The notes beneath the pieces were generated by a model. It had not been told where the DNA came from. It did no database searches and worked only from the letters and a program-made list of their open reading frames with translations. From contig NZ_CP121679.1 in the NCBI RefSeq assembly GCF_029760895.1, forward strand, positions 4,260,001-4,324,000: DNA of 64,000 nt. Reading direction: 5' to 3'. A program made the position numbers and the translations under genes. The stretch comes from Ancylobacter sp. WKF20 (GTDB lineage: Bacteria > Pseudomonadota > Alphaproteobacteria > Rhizobiales > Xanthobacteraceae). This document shows positions 46,101 through 55,740 of the stretch, one piece after another (positions within the stretch are counted from its first letter, which is position 1; each line of letters begins with the position of its first letter).

Positions 46101-49100
46101 ACACGCCGCTGCCGGAGGGGGCGCCGAGCGTGACGTTCAGGTTTGACCCCGACTGCATATCGAGCCCGCCCATGGTCAGGCCCGTGGGCTGTCCGCCCTC
46201 CAGCGTGCCGCCATAGAGCAGGTGGACGGTCTGCGCCACGCTGCCCGTACCGGAAAGGCTCGCGCCATCCCCCACCGAGACGTCGCCCGCCACGCTGCCG
46301 GTGAGGGCGACCGTGCCGCCGCTGAGGGTGGTCGTGCCCGTATAGGTGTTCTCACCGCTCAGGGTGAGCGTGCCGGAGCCGACCTTGGTGAGGCCGCCAG
46401 TTCCGGACAGGATACCCGAGAAGGTACCGGAGCTGTTGTCAGCGCCCACGGACAGCGTCGCCGCGTTCATCTGCACGGTGCCGCCGCCGCTGATCGCGCC
46501 GAGTTCCTTGGTGCCGGTCATCTGGAGGTCGAGGGTCGCTCCGCTCGCCACCGATATGGCGCTGAAGTCCGCCAGCGCGGCATTGCCCTGCGCCACCAGC
46601 GTCCCGGCGGAGACCGTGGTCGTGCCCGTAGAGGTGTTGGTCCCGCTCAAGGTAAGCGTGCCAGCGCCCGTCTTGGTCAGGCCCCCCGTGCCGGAGAGCG
46701 TGCCGGAGAAGCTGGAACTGGTGCCGTCGCCACCCGCGGTGAGGGTGTGGCTGCCCAGCGCGACAGTGCCCGCGCCGGCGAGGGAGCCGACAGTCTCATC
46801 TGCATCGTCGAGCGACAGGGTCGCGCCCGCGCCGACGGTCAGGCGCGCGCCATCGGCCAGCGAGGCGCCGCCGCTGATGGCCAGCGTTCCGGCAGAGACC
46901 GTGGTCGCCCCGGTGAAGCTGTTGGTTCCCGTGAGCGTCAGGGTGCCCGCGCCCTGCTTGGTCAGCGTGCCCGTGCCGGAAATGGCGTCGGCATAGGTGA
47001 GGTTGTCGGACCGATCGAAGACCAGCGCGGCATTGTTCAGGATGGGGCCGGCCAGCGCGCCGGAGGTGCCGCCGTCACCCAGTTGGAGCGTGCCCGCCGC
47101 AATCGTCGTGGTGCCCGTGAAGCTGCTGGTCCCCGTCAGGATAAGCGTGCCCGAGCCCGCCTGGGTGAGGTCGCCGTCACCGGAAATGACCCCGCTGAAG
47201 GTAAGGCTGTCCGTGCGGTTGAAGGCGAGCGTTGCACCCGAGGCCACCGCCACATCGCCGAGAATGCTGCCGGTGCTGCCGCCATCGCCGATCTGCAGCG
47301 TGCCGGCCGAGACGGTGGTATCGCCCGTATAGGTATTGGTCGCCGTCAGGACCAGGGTGCCGAGGTCCGTCTTCTCGAGGCCGGTGGTGCCCTCGAGCAC
47401 CGAACCGATGGTCGCCACATAGCTGGCCCCATCGGCGCTGCCGTCGCCCACCCGGATCTGCGTCTGGCCGCTGGCGGCGGCGAGCGTAATCGTGCCGGAG
47501 GTGAGCGAATAGCCGTCCACCATGAACTGCATGCCGGTGGCGGAAACCGTGCCGGAAACAGTCACCTGCCCCGCCGTGCCGGCAAACGCCGCGAACTCGC
47601 TGTTCCACGCCACCGACTGGTTGAGCGGAGAGGTCAGCCAGTTGGTCGCGGCGAGGCTGGAGGACCAGGTGCCACTGCCGCCATGGATCGTTCCATCCGG
47701 CGTCGTGGTTGTGCCGTTCCAGTAGAGCAGGTCGCCATCGAGCACGTTAAGGTTCACGTGGTTGGGCACCACGCTGATGGAATAGGCATAATTCGACGGT
47801 GTGGAGCCAAGCTCAAGACCGTTATCGGCGACCATCGTCGTGTAGTCGATGAGGCGGTACACGCCGAGTGCAATAGCCCCGGTGTTGCTGATGTTCAGCA
47901 CGCCATCCAGCGTCAGGCTGGTGGCCTGGAGCACGCCGACACCGGTATTGGCGCCAAGCACCACATCGACATTGGCGCTGTCCGACAAGGTCAGCGCGGT
48001 CATGGACAGGCCGTAGAGGCCGGGCGTGCTGGTGGGCGCGGCGCGGATCGTGCCGCCATCCTGCACGCTCACCGTGCCGTTGACCGCGGCGCCGGCGGTG
48101 CCGCTCGTCTCGCCCTGCAACGTGGCGCCGCTGGCGACGGTGATGTTGCTGGCGAGGGAAACGCCGCTCAGGATTTCCAGCGTGCCGGCGGAGACGGTGG
48201 TGCCGCCGGCCGCGCTGTTCGCGCCGGTCAGGGTCAGCTTGCCGCTGCCCTGCTGCACGAGAGACCCGCTGCCGGTGATGGCCCCGGCGGCGACCACATC
48301 GTCCGAGCGGTTGAACGCCACCGTCCCGCTATTGGCGATGGCGCCCGCGATCGACCCGGTGGTTCCGCCATCGCCAATCTGCAGCGTGCCGGTAGAGACG
48401 GTAGTTGCACCCGTATAGGTGTTGTCCCCGCTGAGGATCACCGTACCGGAACCGGCCTGTGTCAGCGCGCCGCTGCCGGACAGCACGCCGGATAAGGTGA
48501 CGCTATCCGAGCGATTGATGACCAGCGTGCCGTTATTGGCGATGTCGCCGCCGATGCTGCCGCTCACGCCGCCATCGCCGATCTGGAGCGTGCCCGCCGA
48601 AATGGTGGTTCCGCCGGTATAGGTGCCAGGGGCGGTCACGATCAGCGTGCCGGCGCCGGTCTTGTTCAGGCCCGCGTTGCCCGCGAGGGTCGAGCTGATG
48701 GTGGCCGAGAGGCCGCTTTCCACCAGGATGGAGGGGACCGCGCCGGCGGCAAAGGCCGCAAGCTCGATCGAGCTGCCGGTCACCTCATAGCCATTCACCA
48801 GGAATTCCAGCCCCGCCACTTGCGGCGAGCTGCTGCCGCTCACGATGACCATGCCGCCCGTGCCGGCGAACACCGCGAGCCCACCCTGGCCCCAGGCGTC
48901 CGCGCTGGAGCCGGCCTCGTTCGTCCAGTTGGTGGTGGCCGCGGCCACGTCCCACGTGCCGGAGCCACCCACCACGGCGGAACCGCCGGAGGTTGTCGTG
49001 CTCCCGTTCCACCACTGCCCCGCCGCGACGACCAGGTTCACCTGCCCGCTGGTGGACGTGTCCACCGCGTAGAGGCTGTGCGCGGGGGCTGTTCCCACTT

Positions 49101-52100
49101 CGAGCCCGTTATCAGTGAGGGTGCTGCCATAGTTGATCAGGCGGTAAGTGCCGGTGGCGAAGCCGGCGCCCGCCGTGATGTCGAGCACGCCGTCCAGCGT
49201 CAGGCTGCCGCCCAGCCCCACCGCGGCCGTGGTGGTGGGCGCGCCCGCGGTGAAGGCAAACGTCGACGTGGCGCCGAGCGTCAGGGCGCCCGCCGTGAAG
49301 AGATTGCCGCTCGCGCCGGTCAGTGTGGCGCCGTCCGCAACGGTGAGCGTCCCGCTGACGATGCCGGAGCTGGTGCTGGCAAAGGTGGCGCCGGCGTTGA
49401 CGGTGATATCGCCGGACACGACGCCCGTCAGCGACAGCGTGCCGGCGGTCACGGTGGTCGGCCCGGTGCTGGAATTGGTGCCGGTGAACGTCAGCGTCCC
49501 GGCCCCCGCCTTCTCCATGGAGCCCGTTCCGGTAATGGTCCCGGAATAGGAGAGGTCGTCAGAGCGGTTGAAGATCAGCGCGGCATTATTGGTGATGTTG
49601 CCGGAAAGGGAGCCGGTGGCGCCGCCATTGCCGATCTGCAGTGTGCCATCGGAGATGGTGGTGCCGCCGGTGATGCCTGCCGCGCCGGTGAGGATGAGCG
49701 TACCCGCGCCGGTCTTCTCCAGCCCGTCGCTTCCGGAGAGGTCGGAGCCGATGGTGGCCGTGAGCCCGGTGCCCACAAGAATGGCGGGAACCGTGCCCGG
49801 CGCGAAGGCGGTGACGGTGATCTGGCCGCCAGTAACGGTATAGCCGTCGGTCAAGAACTGAATGCCCGCCACTTGCGGCGCCGTGGCGCCGCTGACGGTA
49901 ACGGTGCCCGCCGTACCGGCGAACAGTGCTAGACCGACCTGCCCCCAGGCATCGGCGCTCGAGCCTGCCGCATTGGTCCAGTTGGTGGTGGCCGCCGCCA
50001 CATCCCACGTCCCGTTCCCCCCAGCCACGGAGGAACCGCCGGCTGTCGTCACCGAGCCGTTCCACCACTGGCCCACGGCGACGGCCAGGTTCACCTGTCC
50101 GCTGGTGGCAGTGTCGAGATAGTACAGGCTGTCCGACGAGGTGGTGCCCAGCGTCAGACCGTTATTGGTGAGGGTGCCGCCATACGTGATGACGCGGTAG
50201 GTGCCGCTGGCAAAGCCGGTGCCCGCGCTGACGTCCAGCGTGCCACCGAGGACGAGGTTGCCGGTCACGCTCACCGCTGCGGTGGTCGGGGGAGTACCGG
50301 CGGTGAAATCGATTGTTGAGCCGGACGCGAGCGACAGCCCCCCGACGGTAAACAGGTTGCCGCTCGTGGCCGCCAGCGTCCCGCCGCTCTCGATGGTGAG
50401 CGTGCCGGCGACGAGGCCGGTGCTTGTGCCGACGAAGGTGGCGCCGGAACTGACGGTGACATTGCCGGCCATCCCGCCCGTGAGCGCCAGCGTGCCGGCT
50501 GAAACGGTGGTGAGCCCGGTGCTTGAGTTGGTGCCGGCGAACGTCAGCGTGCCGGCCCCAGCCTTCTGCAGGGTGCCGGTGCCGGAAATGGTCCCGGAAT
50601 AGGAAATGTCGTCGGAGCGGTTGAAGATCAGCGCGGCATTGTTGGTGATGTTCCCGGAGATCGACCCCGTTGTCCCACCATTGCCGAGTTGGAGCGTGCC
50701 ACCCGAGATGGTGGTGCCGCCGCTGTAACTGCTGTCCCCGGTCAGGGTGAAGGTGCCGGTGCCGGCCTTGGTAAGACCGAGGCTGTCACCCTGGCCCGGC
50801 GCGGACAGTGTGCCGGAGAAGGTGGTGCTGGTATTGTTCCCGCCGGCCGTCAGGACACGGCTGCCCCCCGTGGCGATGACGCTGCCCGCGCCGCTCAGGG
50901 AGCCGATGGTCTCGGACGCCGCAAGCGTCAGTGTGGCCCCCGAATCCACCGTGACCAAAGCGGTATCTGCGATCGCCGCTCCTCCGGAAACGGTCAGGGA
51001 GCCGCCGGAGACCCGATAGGTGCCAGTGGAGCTGTTCGTGCCCGCCAGCGTGAGCGTGCCGGTTCCCACCTTGGTGAGGGTTCCACTCCCGGTGATACTG
51101 CCCGAGAATGTGCCGCTACCGTCCCCAAGACCGATGGTGAGTTGCGTCGCGCCCAGCTGCAGAAATGCGGTGCCGGTCCCTCCGACCCCGTCATTGAGCA
51201 CCTTGATGCTCTTGCTGCCGCTGCCGCTGAAGGTCAGTTGCGTGCCGGCGCTGAGATTGACGGAGGATGCAGAAGCGATCGATCCCGTCGTGTTCACCAG
51301 CAGGGTGCCGCTCTGAAGGTTGAGAGCCCCCGTGAACGTGTTCGCGCCGCTGAGCGTTAGCGTGCCGCTGCCCGCCTTGCTGAAGGCCCCGTCGCCGGAG
51401 AGGATTCCGGAGAACGTGGTGGAGTTGTTGTTGCCACCTGCCGTGAGCGTCTGGCTTGACGCCAAGGACACGGCACCGGCTCCCGCCAGCGAGCCGATGG
51501 TCTCATTGCCCGTGACCGACAGCGTGCCCCCGGTCGCCACCGTGACCGCGCTGGAATCACCGATGGCAGAGCCGCCCGAGGCCACGAGCGTGCCGCCCGT
51601 GATGCTGGTCCCGCCGCTATAGGTGTTGGTGCCGGAGAGCGTCAGCGTGCCGGTTCCGGACACGGTGAGCCCGCCCGCGCCGGTGATGTTGCCGGAGAGC
51701 GTCTGCGCGGCGGAGGAGCCGTAATCGAACGTGGTGCCCGAGGCGAGGGAGAGGGCACCGGCATAGCTGCCCGTGCCGAGGGTGCCCGCGCCGGAAACCG
51801 TCAGCGTTCCCGCCGTGAGGGTGGTGTCGCCCGTATAGGTGTTGGCTCCGGACAGAACCAGCGCGCCGTCGCCGATCTTCTCCAGACCATTGGAACCCGC
51901 CAGCGGGGCGGAGATGGTAGCCGTGGTGCTCGAGCCGACCACATTGACCTGCGGCGTGGTGGAGCCGTTCAGGAGGGTGAGCGCATCACCGGCAATCGTA
52001 TAGCCCGATGTCTCGAACTTCAGCCCCTTGGCGGAGACCGCGCCGGACGTGGCGTCCACCGTCACCGTCCCCGCCGTGCCGGCGAAGATGGCGGTGAGGG

Positions 52101-54528
52101 TGGGGTCGGACACCACACGCGTCGTGCCGGATGAGTTCGTCCAGTTGGTGACGCCGCTCGCCGCCGCCGTCCAAGTGCCGTCGCCGCCGACGATCGGGCC
52201 GGAACTGCCTGTGGTGGTGGTGCCGTTCCAGTAGATCTCGGTTAGTGCATTGCCCGTGACGATCAGAAACACCTGCCCGGGGAAGGTGTTGGTGTCGATC
52301 GAGTACTGGAATTCGCTCGGCGCGGCGCCGATGGTGAGGCCGCTGCCCAGCAGACTGTTGGCATAGCTGACAATCACATAGGCGCCGGCATCCATGCCGC
52401 CGCCATTTATGATGTTCAGCGTGCCGTTGAGGGTCACAGACCCGTTCTGCAGCGCGATGAGTTCCGGCAGTCCCGTCGACGAGCCGAGGGTCAGGTTCAG
52501 CGTGCTGCCCGTGTTCAGCACCAGATCAGACTGTCCGGAAAGGGCGAAGGAGCTGGTGGTCTGAGCAACCGAAAGCTGGCCACCACTATTGACCGTGATC
52601 GTGCCCCCCACGGTTGCCGTGTGCGAGCTGTTGGTCGGGGTCGCCAGGATGCCACCGCTCTCCACCGTGACGGCGCCCGGAATCGTGCCAAGAGTGCTGG
52701 CACTGCCGAGTTGGAGAGTGCCGCTCTTGACCGTCCAGTTCGTCTGGGGCGAGGAGCCGGTGACTCCAGGCCCGTTGGTCAGGATCCAGGTGCCGGTCGT
52801 GTCCACCGCAAATTCGGTGAAGCCGGAGTAGGAGTAGGTGGATGTGACGCTACCGCCCAGATCGATCTGGCCGAGGTCGAAGACGCCGCCCGCGCCGCCC
52901 CATCTCAGCGTGTTGACGGTCTGATTTGCGGTTGTTGCCACCACATTTCCGGTGATGGTCGCGTAGGTGGAGCCCGACGAGCCCCCGCTCCCGAGCAGGA
53001 CCAGCGTGTTCGTGGTTGGAGTGTTGTCACCGTTTTCGAGGTAGATGGCGTCGGCACGCACGCCATTGCCATCGAGGCCGCCGGCAATCGTCGCTGCGAC
53101 ATCGAGAGTGATGGTCGTGGAGTTGACGGGGTCGTAGAAATAGCCCTCCAGCCCCCTGCCGCCGAGGCCGGCCGTGCCAGTACCGTTCCCGCCGAGGATT
53201 TGCCCGGAGAGGACGGTGATGTCCGAGACACCGCCACCCAGCACGAGGCCGGCGCCGCCGCCCATGCTGGCACCGTTGGTAGCGGTCCCTGCATCGCCGC
53301 CCTTGACGGTGGCGCCGGCCTGGATGGTCATGACAAGGTTGTTGGCGAGAATGCCGTAGCCGCCCAAGGAATAGCTCGTGGTCGAGGCATCGCCCGAATT
53401 GCCGCCTGTCACAGTGCCGTTGACAACAATATTGCCGGATTCGCCGATGAACATACCGTAGCCGCCCGAGCCGCTCGGTCCTGCCGCGTTGCTGCCTCCG
53501 TTGCCGCCCGTGACGGCCCCATCAATTGTAATTGTGCCGGTCAAGATGTTGGCTTCAATGCCGCGGCCACCGTCGGCGCCCTGGGACAATGCCGTCGCAT
53601 CGGCTCCGGCGCCGCCGGTCACAAAGGCATTGAGGGTCAGGTCCAGGGTAGCGCCCAGAATCGCTGTGCCACCGGGACCGGCATTGCTGTTGGTCTTTAA
53701 TGACGCTCCACCCTGACCACCAAAGACGGCTCCATTGATGGTGGCCGTCGCGGTGGTTCCGGTCGCGAACTCGATGCCGGAGCCGCCGATTCCGCCGTTC
53801 GCGCCACTTCCGCCGGCTCCGCCTGTGATGACCAGATTGACTGAAGAGGTGAAGGTGATGTCCTGACCGAAATAAAGGCCGACACCTCCTGAGCCGCCTC
53901 CGCCCGCGACATCCGCGGTGGAACCTGCGCCACCCGCGCCACCCGCGCCACCCGTGAGTGTGAAGGTTGCCGCGGACCAGTCGAGTAAGCCCGCGTTGTT
54001 GCCGAGAATGAGGGCTGCGGCAGCGCCGGCGCCGCCACCCCCGCCAAAGGATCCCGCGGTCCCGTCGCTACCATTGCCGCCGGTTAGACTCGTCGCGACG
54101 CCGCTGCCGTCACCGACATAGGTATGGCTGCCGCCGGCGCCGCCATCGCCACCGGTGCCGGCGCCTGACCCGCCCGCCCCGCCGGTAGCGCCGGCACCGC
54201 CGCCACCGCCGCTGCCATTTCCGCCGCCCGCGCCGCCAGCTCCGCCGGTTCCACCGGCCTGATAATTGTCGAAGCCTCTCGTGCCGGCCGTTGCGCCGCT
54301 GCCCCCTGCACCTTCGCCACCGCTACCGCTAGCGAGCGCCGGATGAGCCAACAGCGACACGGCGAGGAGTGGCACGAGGGCGGACGTGCGCATCAGGGTC
54401 TTGCGCAAACGGTCGCGTCCAGGTCCAGAATCACGCGAACCGAAACTTGAATGCGATCCCGCCACCACGACGCCCACCCCGAAACAAAAAGTCGAAACCG
54501 GCTTTCCCCAAGCCCGGTTCGTATTCAT
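43198..54528 (-). CDS. Giant autotransporter with beta-strand-repeat passenger
   Basis: A type Va autotransporter of up to 3,776 aa. A signal peptide (TSALVPLLAVSLLAHPALA) sits near residues 48-66, so the true start may be the ATG at 54393 or a TTG at about 54408. The Gly-rich head (GGAGGAGGGNGSGGGG; about 67-330) is followed by a long passenger of autotransporter-associated strand repeats (KTGAGTLTLSGTNTYTG; VSAGTLQIG). Five modules with [WY]WNG...GGxGTW...NW are spaced through it, near 52228, 50060, 49007, 47717 and 45873. The last 275 or so residues form the outer-membrane beta barrel, from LWAQGYGAWGDAYGDG to the terminal QFSLRF. It is probably an adhesin or biofilm protein. No frameshift is seen. 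Confidence 0.93.
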   Translation of the reverse strand: MNTNRAWGKPVSTFCFGVGVVVAGSHSSFGSRDSGPGRDRLRKTLMRTSALVPLLAVSLLAHPALASGSGGEGAGGSGATAGTRGFDNYQAGGTGGAGGAGGGNGSGGGGGAGATGGAGGSGAGTGGDGGAGGSHTYVGDGSGVATSLTGGNGSDGTAGSFGGGGGAGAAAALILGNNAGLLDWSAATFTLTGGAGGAGGAGSTADVAGGGGSGGVGLYFGQDITFTSSVNLVITGGAGGSGANGGIGGSGIEFATGTTATATINGAVFGGQGGASLKTNSNAGPGGTAILGATLDLTLNAFVTGGAGADATALSQGADGGRGIEANILTGTITIDGAVTGGNGGSNAAGPSGSGGYGMFIGESGNIVVNGTVTGGNSGDASTTSYSLGGYGILANNLVMTIQAGATVKGGDAGTATNGASMGGGAGLVLGGGVSDITVLSGQILGGNGTGTAGLGGRGLEGYFYDPVNSTTITLDVAATIAGGLDGNGVRADAIYLENGDNTPTTNTLVLLGSGGSSGSTYATITGNVVATTANQTVNTLRWGGAGGVFDLGQIDLGGSVTSTYSYSGFTEFAVDTTGTWILTNGPGVTGSSPQTNWTVKSGTLQLGSASTLGTIPGAVTVESGGILATPTNSSHTATVGGTITVNSGGQLSVAQTTSSFALSGQSDLVLNTGSTLNLTLGSSTGLPELIALQNGSVTLNGTLNIINGGGMDAGAYVIVSYANSLLGSGLTIGAAPSEFQYSIDTNTFPGQVFLIVTGNALTEIYWNGTTTTGSSGPIVGGDGTWTAAASGVTNWTNSSGTTRVVSDPTLTAIFAGTAGTVTVDATSGAVSAKGLKFETSGYTIAGDALTLLNGSTTPQVNVVGSSTTATISAPLAGSNGLEKIGDGALVLSGANTYTGDTTLTAGTLTVSGAGTLGTGSYAGALSLASGTTFDYGSSAAQTLSGNITGAGGLTVSGTGTLTLSGTNTYSGGTSITGGTLVASGGSAIGDSSAVTVATGGTLSVTGNETIGSLAGAGAVSLASSQTLTAGGNNNSTTFSGILSGDGAFSKAGSGTLTLSGANTFTGALNLQSGTLLVNTTGSIASASSVNLSAGTQLTFSGSGSKSIKVLNDGVGGTGTAFLQLGATQLTIGLGDGSGTFSGSITGSGTLTKVGTGTLTLAGTNSSTGTYRVSGGSLTVSGGAAIADTALVTVDSGATLTLAASETIGSLSGAGSVIATGGSRVLTAGGNNTSTTFSGTLSAPGQGDSLGLTKAGTGTFTLTGDSSYSGGTTISGGTLQLGNGGTTGSISGNITNNAALIFNRSDDISYSGTISGTGTLQKAGAGTLTFAGTNSSTGLTTVSAGTLALTGGMAGNVTVSSGATFVGTSTGLVAGTLTIESGGTLAATSGNLFTVGGLSLASGSTIDFTAGTPPTTAAVSVTGNLVLGGTLDVSAGTGFASGTYRVITYGGTLTNNGLTLGTTSSDSLYYLDTATSGQVNLAVAVGQWWNGSVTTAGGSSVAGGNGTWDVAAATTNWTNAAGSSADAWGQVGLALFAGTAGTVTVSGATAPQVAGIQFLTDGYTVTGGQITVTAFAPGTVPAILVGTGLTATIGSDLSGSDGLEKTGAGTLILTGAAGITGGTTISDGTLQIGNGGATGSLSGNITNNAALIFNRSDDLSYSGTITGTGSMEKAGAGTLTFTGTNSSTGPTTVTAGTLSLTGVVSGDITVNAGATFASTSSGIVSGTLTVADGATLTGASGNLFTAGALTLGATSTFAFTAGAPTTTAAVGLGGSLTLDGVLDITAGAGFATGTYRLINYGSTLTDNGLEVGTAPAHSLYAVDTSTSGQVNLVVAAGQWWNGSTTTSGGSAVVGGSGTWDVAAATTNWTNEAGSSADAWGQGGLAVFAGTGGMVIVSGSSSPQVAGLEFLVNGYEVTGSSIELAAFAAGAVPSILVESGLSATISSTLAGNAGLNKTGAGTLIVTAPGTYTGGTTISAGTLQIGDGGVSGSIGGDIANNGTLVINRSDSVTLSGVLSGSGALTQAGSGTVILSGDNTYTGATTVSTGTLQIGDGGTTGSIAGAIANSGTVAFNRSDDVVAAGAITGSGSLVQQGSGKLTLTGANSAAGGTTVSAGTLEILSGVSLASNITVASGATLQGETSGTAGAAVNGTVSVQDGGTIRAAPTSTPGLYGLSMTALTLSDSANVDVVLGANTGVGVLQATSLTLDGVLNISNTGAIALGVYRLIDYTTMVADNGLELGSTPSNYAYSISVVPNHVNLNVLDGDLLYWNGTTTTPDGTIHGGSGTWSSSLAATNWLTSPLNQSVAWNSEFAAFAGTAGQVTVSGTVSATGMQFMVDGYSLTSGTITLAAASGQTQIRVGDGSADGASYVATIGSVLEGTTGLEKTDLGTLVLTATNTYTGDTTVSAGTLQIGDGGSTGSILGDVAVASGATLAFNRTDSLTFSGVISGDGDLTQAGSGTLILTGTSSFTGTTTIAAGTLQLGDGGTSGALAGPILNNAALVFDRSDNLTYADAISGTGTLTKQGAGTLTLTGTNSFTGATTVSAGTLAISGGASLADGARLTVGAGATLSLDDADETVGSLAGAGTVALGSHTLTAGGDGTSSSFSGTLSGTGGLTKTGAGTLTLSGTNTSTGTTTVSAGTLVAQGNAALADFSAISVASGATLDLQMTGTKELGAISGGGTVQMNAATLSVGADNSSGTFSGILSGTGGLTKVGSGTLTLSGENTYTGTTTLSGGTVALTGSVAGDVSVGDGASLSGTGSVAQTVHLLYGGTLEGGQPTGLTMGGLDMQSGSNLNVTLGAPSGSGVFTVNGNVTLDGTLNVTQAPSFGAGIYRLASYTGSLTDNGLDVASLSDGLLGGVQTSVAGQVNLVVETTGSPTLFWNGPYTTATQTVEGGTGTWTAASQTNWTNASGTIAQDWNGNFAVFQGISGTVTVDASNGAVTASGMQFVDSGYLVTGAAITLTGTGRATIRVGDGTEAGAATEATIESVLAGSAGFEKTDLGTLILSGANTYTGGTTISGGTLQIGAGGASGAILGDVVNNAALVFNRSDTTSFDGVISGTGSVTQLGSGELALTGVNTYSGGTTVGAGTLRIASGQALGTGAVTIDRGATLRASGSFTLANNVLLADVVSAPSDAAIAVDAAETLILSGVISGGGNLDKTGTGTLILTGTNTYTGTTSITAGTLQIGDGGTTGSIIGNIVNDGILVFNRSDSYAFTGSITGSGAVIFAGGTVEFSAPYTGAVAVDGSTVELSSGTTTTSPFTVNSGGVLSGTATIGGLTVNSGGTAAPGYSPGTLTVNGTVAFNAGSVYAVDLTPEGAHDLIVATGDVTVSSGASVVVNATEGSYARSGQVTILSTAGTLTGTFGSVTSNYAFLTPSLTYDAQNVYLSFVYNGMQLVDYAQTANEINVAVAAQQLSDTNPVLEALYGLTDSQVAPALNQLSGEIYPSVSTVIQQESIYLRDAVGARLRQSATDDETGALSYAAKAAGPATAALGKDLTPILWAQGYGAWGDAYGDGNASTISSSMGGFLAGVDADIGGNVRAGIVAGFSETQFDVDAASSFGSMDSYDVGVYLGGQFGALGLRGGASYSWHDIDVTRTVAFTGFSGTESGSYTLGTTQVFGEASYRLAFGAYEFEPFAGLAYVNVSSGSTNESGTNGAGLAINVESMSTLYTTLGARVATSFLMGGRALTPSVTLGWQHAFGDTTPTANMRFLDGATLFTTQGVPLAEDTFVVGAGIAYALSDLASIQVNYSGQLASQASQNAFWAQFSLRF

Positions 54529-54762
54529 CGCGCACTTGCTCTGCGCGCTCCTGTGGCCCGACGAGATGGTCTGTCTTCAGGCGCGCATCTTCGGCAATGT
54601 CCGGAAAGATAACGGGTCGATGGTATTTATCAACCATCGACGCGCACGTGCGGGCTTCCGAACCAGAGCTCTTGCCTGAGTTTGTCCGAGCAACGGGCGC
54701 GCAGCCGTCGGCATGTGATCGAGCACCTAAGCCCTTGATATTGAAGATGTATCAGGGTTGAC

Positions 54763-55560
54763 GTGAAATTGGGCGGCGAGCGGTGCGCAGAATGTCCCAT
54801 GCGCGGGTATGATTATGCTGTCCACAAGAACCCGCGCGCCTATGGAAGGCGCACCATGTTGTCCGGCCTGATGTTCTGCGGATGCTGTGACCAGCCCTAT
54901 GTCCTCCGGGCCAGGACCGCTCTTGCTGCACCAGCCACCTCATGGGCACTGGCTGCACCAACAGCCGGACCGTCACACGAGACAAGCTTGACGCGCGCGT
55001 GGCAACGGCCTGACGAACCGGCTCATGGCGCCTGACAAGGCGGCCGAGGCGATGCGGGCCTTCGCCGAAGAGACCAACCGCCTCAACCGGGAGCGTCGGA
55101 CTTCCTGCGAATCTGACCGGCATGAGCTGAGCCAGATCGAAGCGTCCATCCGCTAGATCGTCGCCGTCATCGAGCAGGGCCGCGTCCAACGGGCGCTGCT
55201 GGACCGACTGACGGCTCTGGAGGCCAAGCAGGCCGAACTCCAGGAGCGGCTCGCCAAGGCTCCGGTCGACGTCCCGGACCTCTATCCCACCATCGCCGAG
55301 CTCTATCGCCGCAAGGTCGAGAGGCTAACCGAGGCCCTCGACCATCCGCAGGACCGCTACGAGGCGATTGACGCCATCCGCCAACGCGTCACCCGTGTCG
55401 TGCTCACACCGGGTGCAAAGCGTGGGGAAGTGCAAGCCGTGCGGCATGGTGACATCGTCGCCATTGCGGACTGGGTATCGCAGGAAGCAGACACACCGCG
55501 CAAAACTGGTCACCGCACCCATCGCGCCCGCACTCTCGCACGAGTATCGGAACCGGTGCT
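54763..55560 (+). pseudogene. Serine recombinase remnant, C-terminal parts
   Basis: Successive frames give RCAECPMRGYDYAVHKNPRA, then TMLSGLMFCGCCDQPY (the recombinase zinc ribbon). In another frame come DRSCCTSHLMGTGCTNSRTV and TRDKLDARVATA, then LTNRLMAPDKAAEAMRAFAE. An in-frame TAG stands at 55154, and afterwards the coiled coil and tail read LYPTIAELYRRKVERLTEAL and VVLTPGAKRGEVQAVRHGDI. So there are at least two frameshifts and one nonsense codon. The 234 bases between the autotransporter start and this remnant hold nothing I recognise. Confidence 0.85.
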
Positions 55561-55593
55561 GACGGTGCGGGCATGGCGGAAGGAGCGCCAAGC

Positions 55594-55667
55594 GATCCCG
55601 GCTCTCCGGCTTCGCGGAGCCTGCCCTTGGGCCTGCCGAAGGCAAGACCCGAGGGGCCGGGATGACG
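55594..55667. repeat. Dispersed repeat, family A variant with a long loop
   Basis: Reads GATCCCGGCTCTCCGG, then a longer imperfect inner arm, then GGCCGGGATGACG. It is the first dispersed repeat to the right of the accessory segment and sits near its right limit, before the dCTP deaminase end. Confidence 0.75.
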
Positions 55668-55740
55668 GCAGTGCGGGCGTGTACGGCAGGGCGGGATGTG
55701 AGGGCCGTATGAAAAGGCCGGATAACGGAGCTGCCCCGCG

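Noticed and set aside
46222..48495. Open frame of 757 codons on the plus strand inside the autotransporter gene, with several other long plus-strand frames
   Set aside because: The product is Arg/Ala/Gly-rich with no domain and mirrors the codon pattern of the opposite strand; the autotransporter frame has clear repeats and a barrel.
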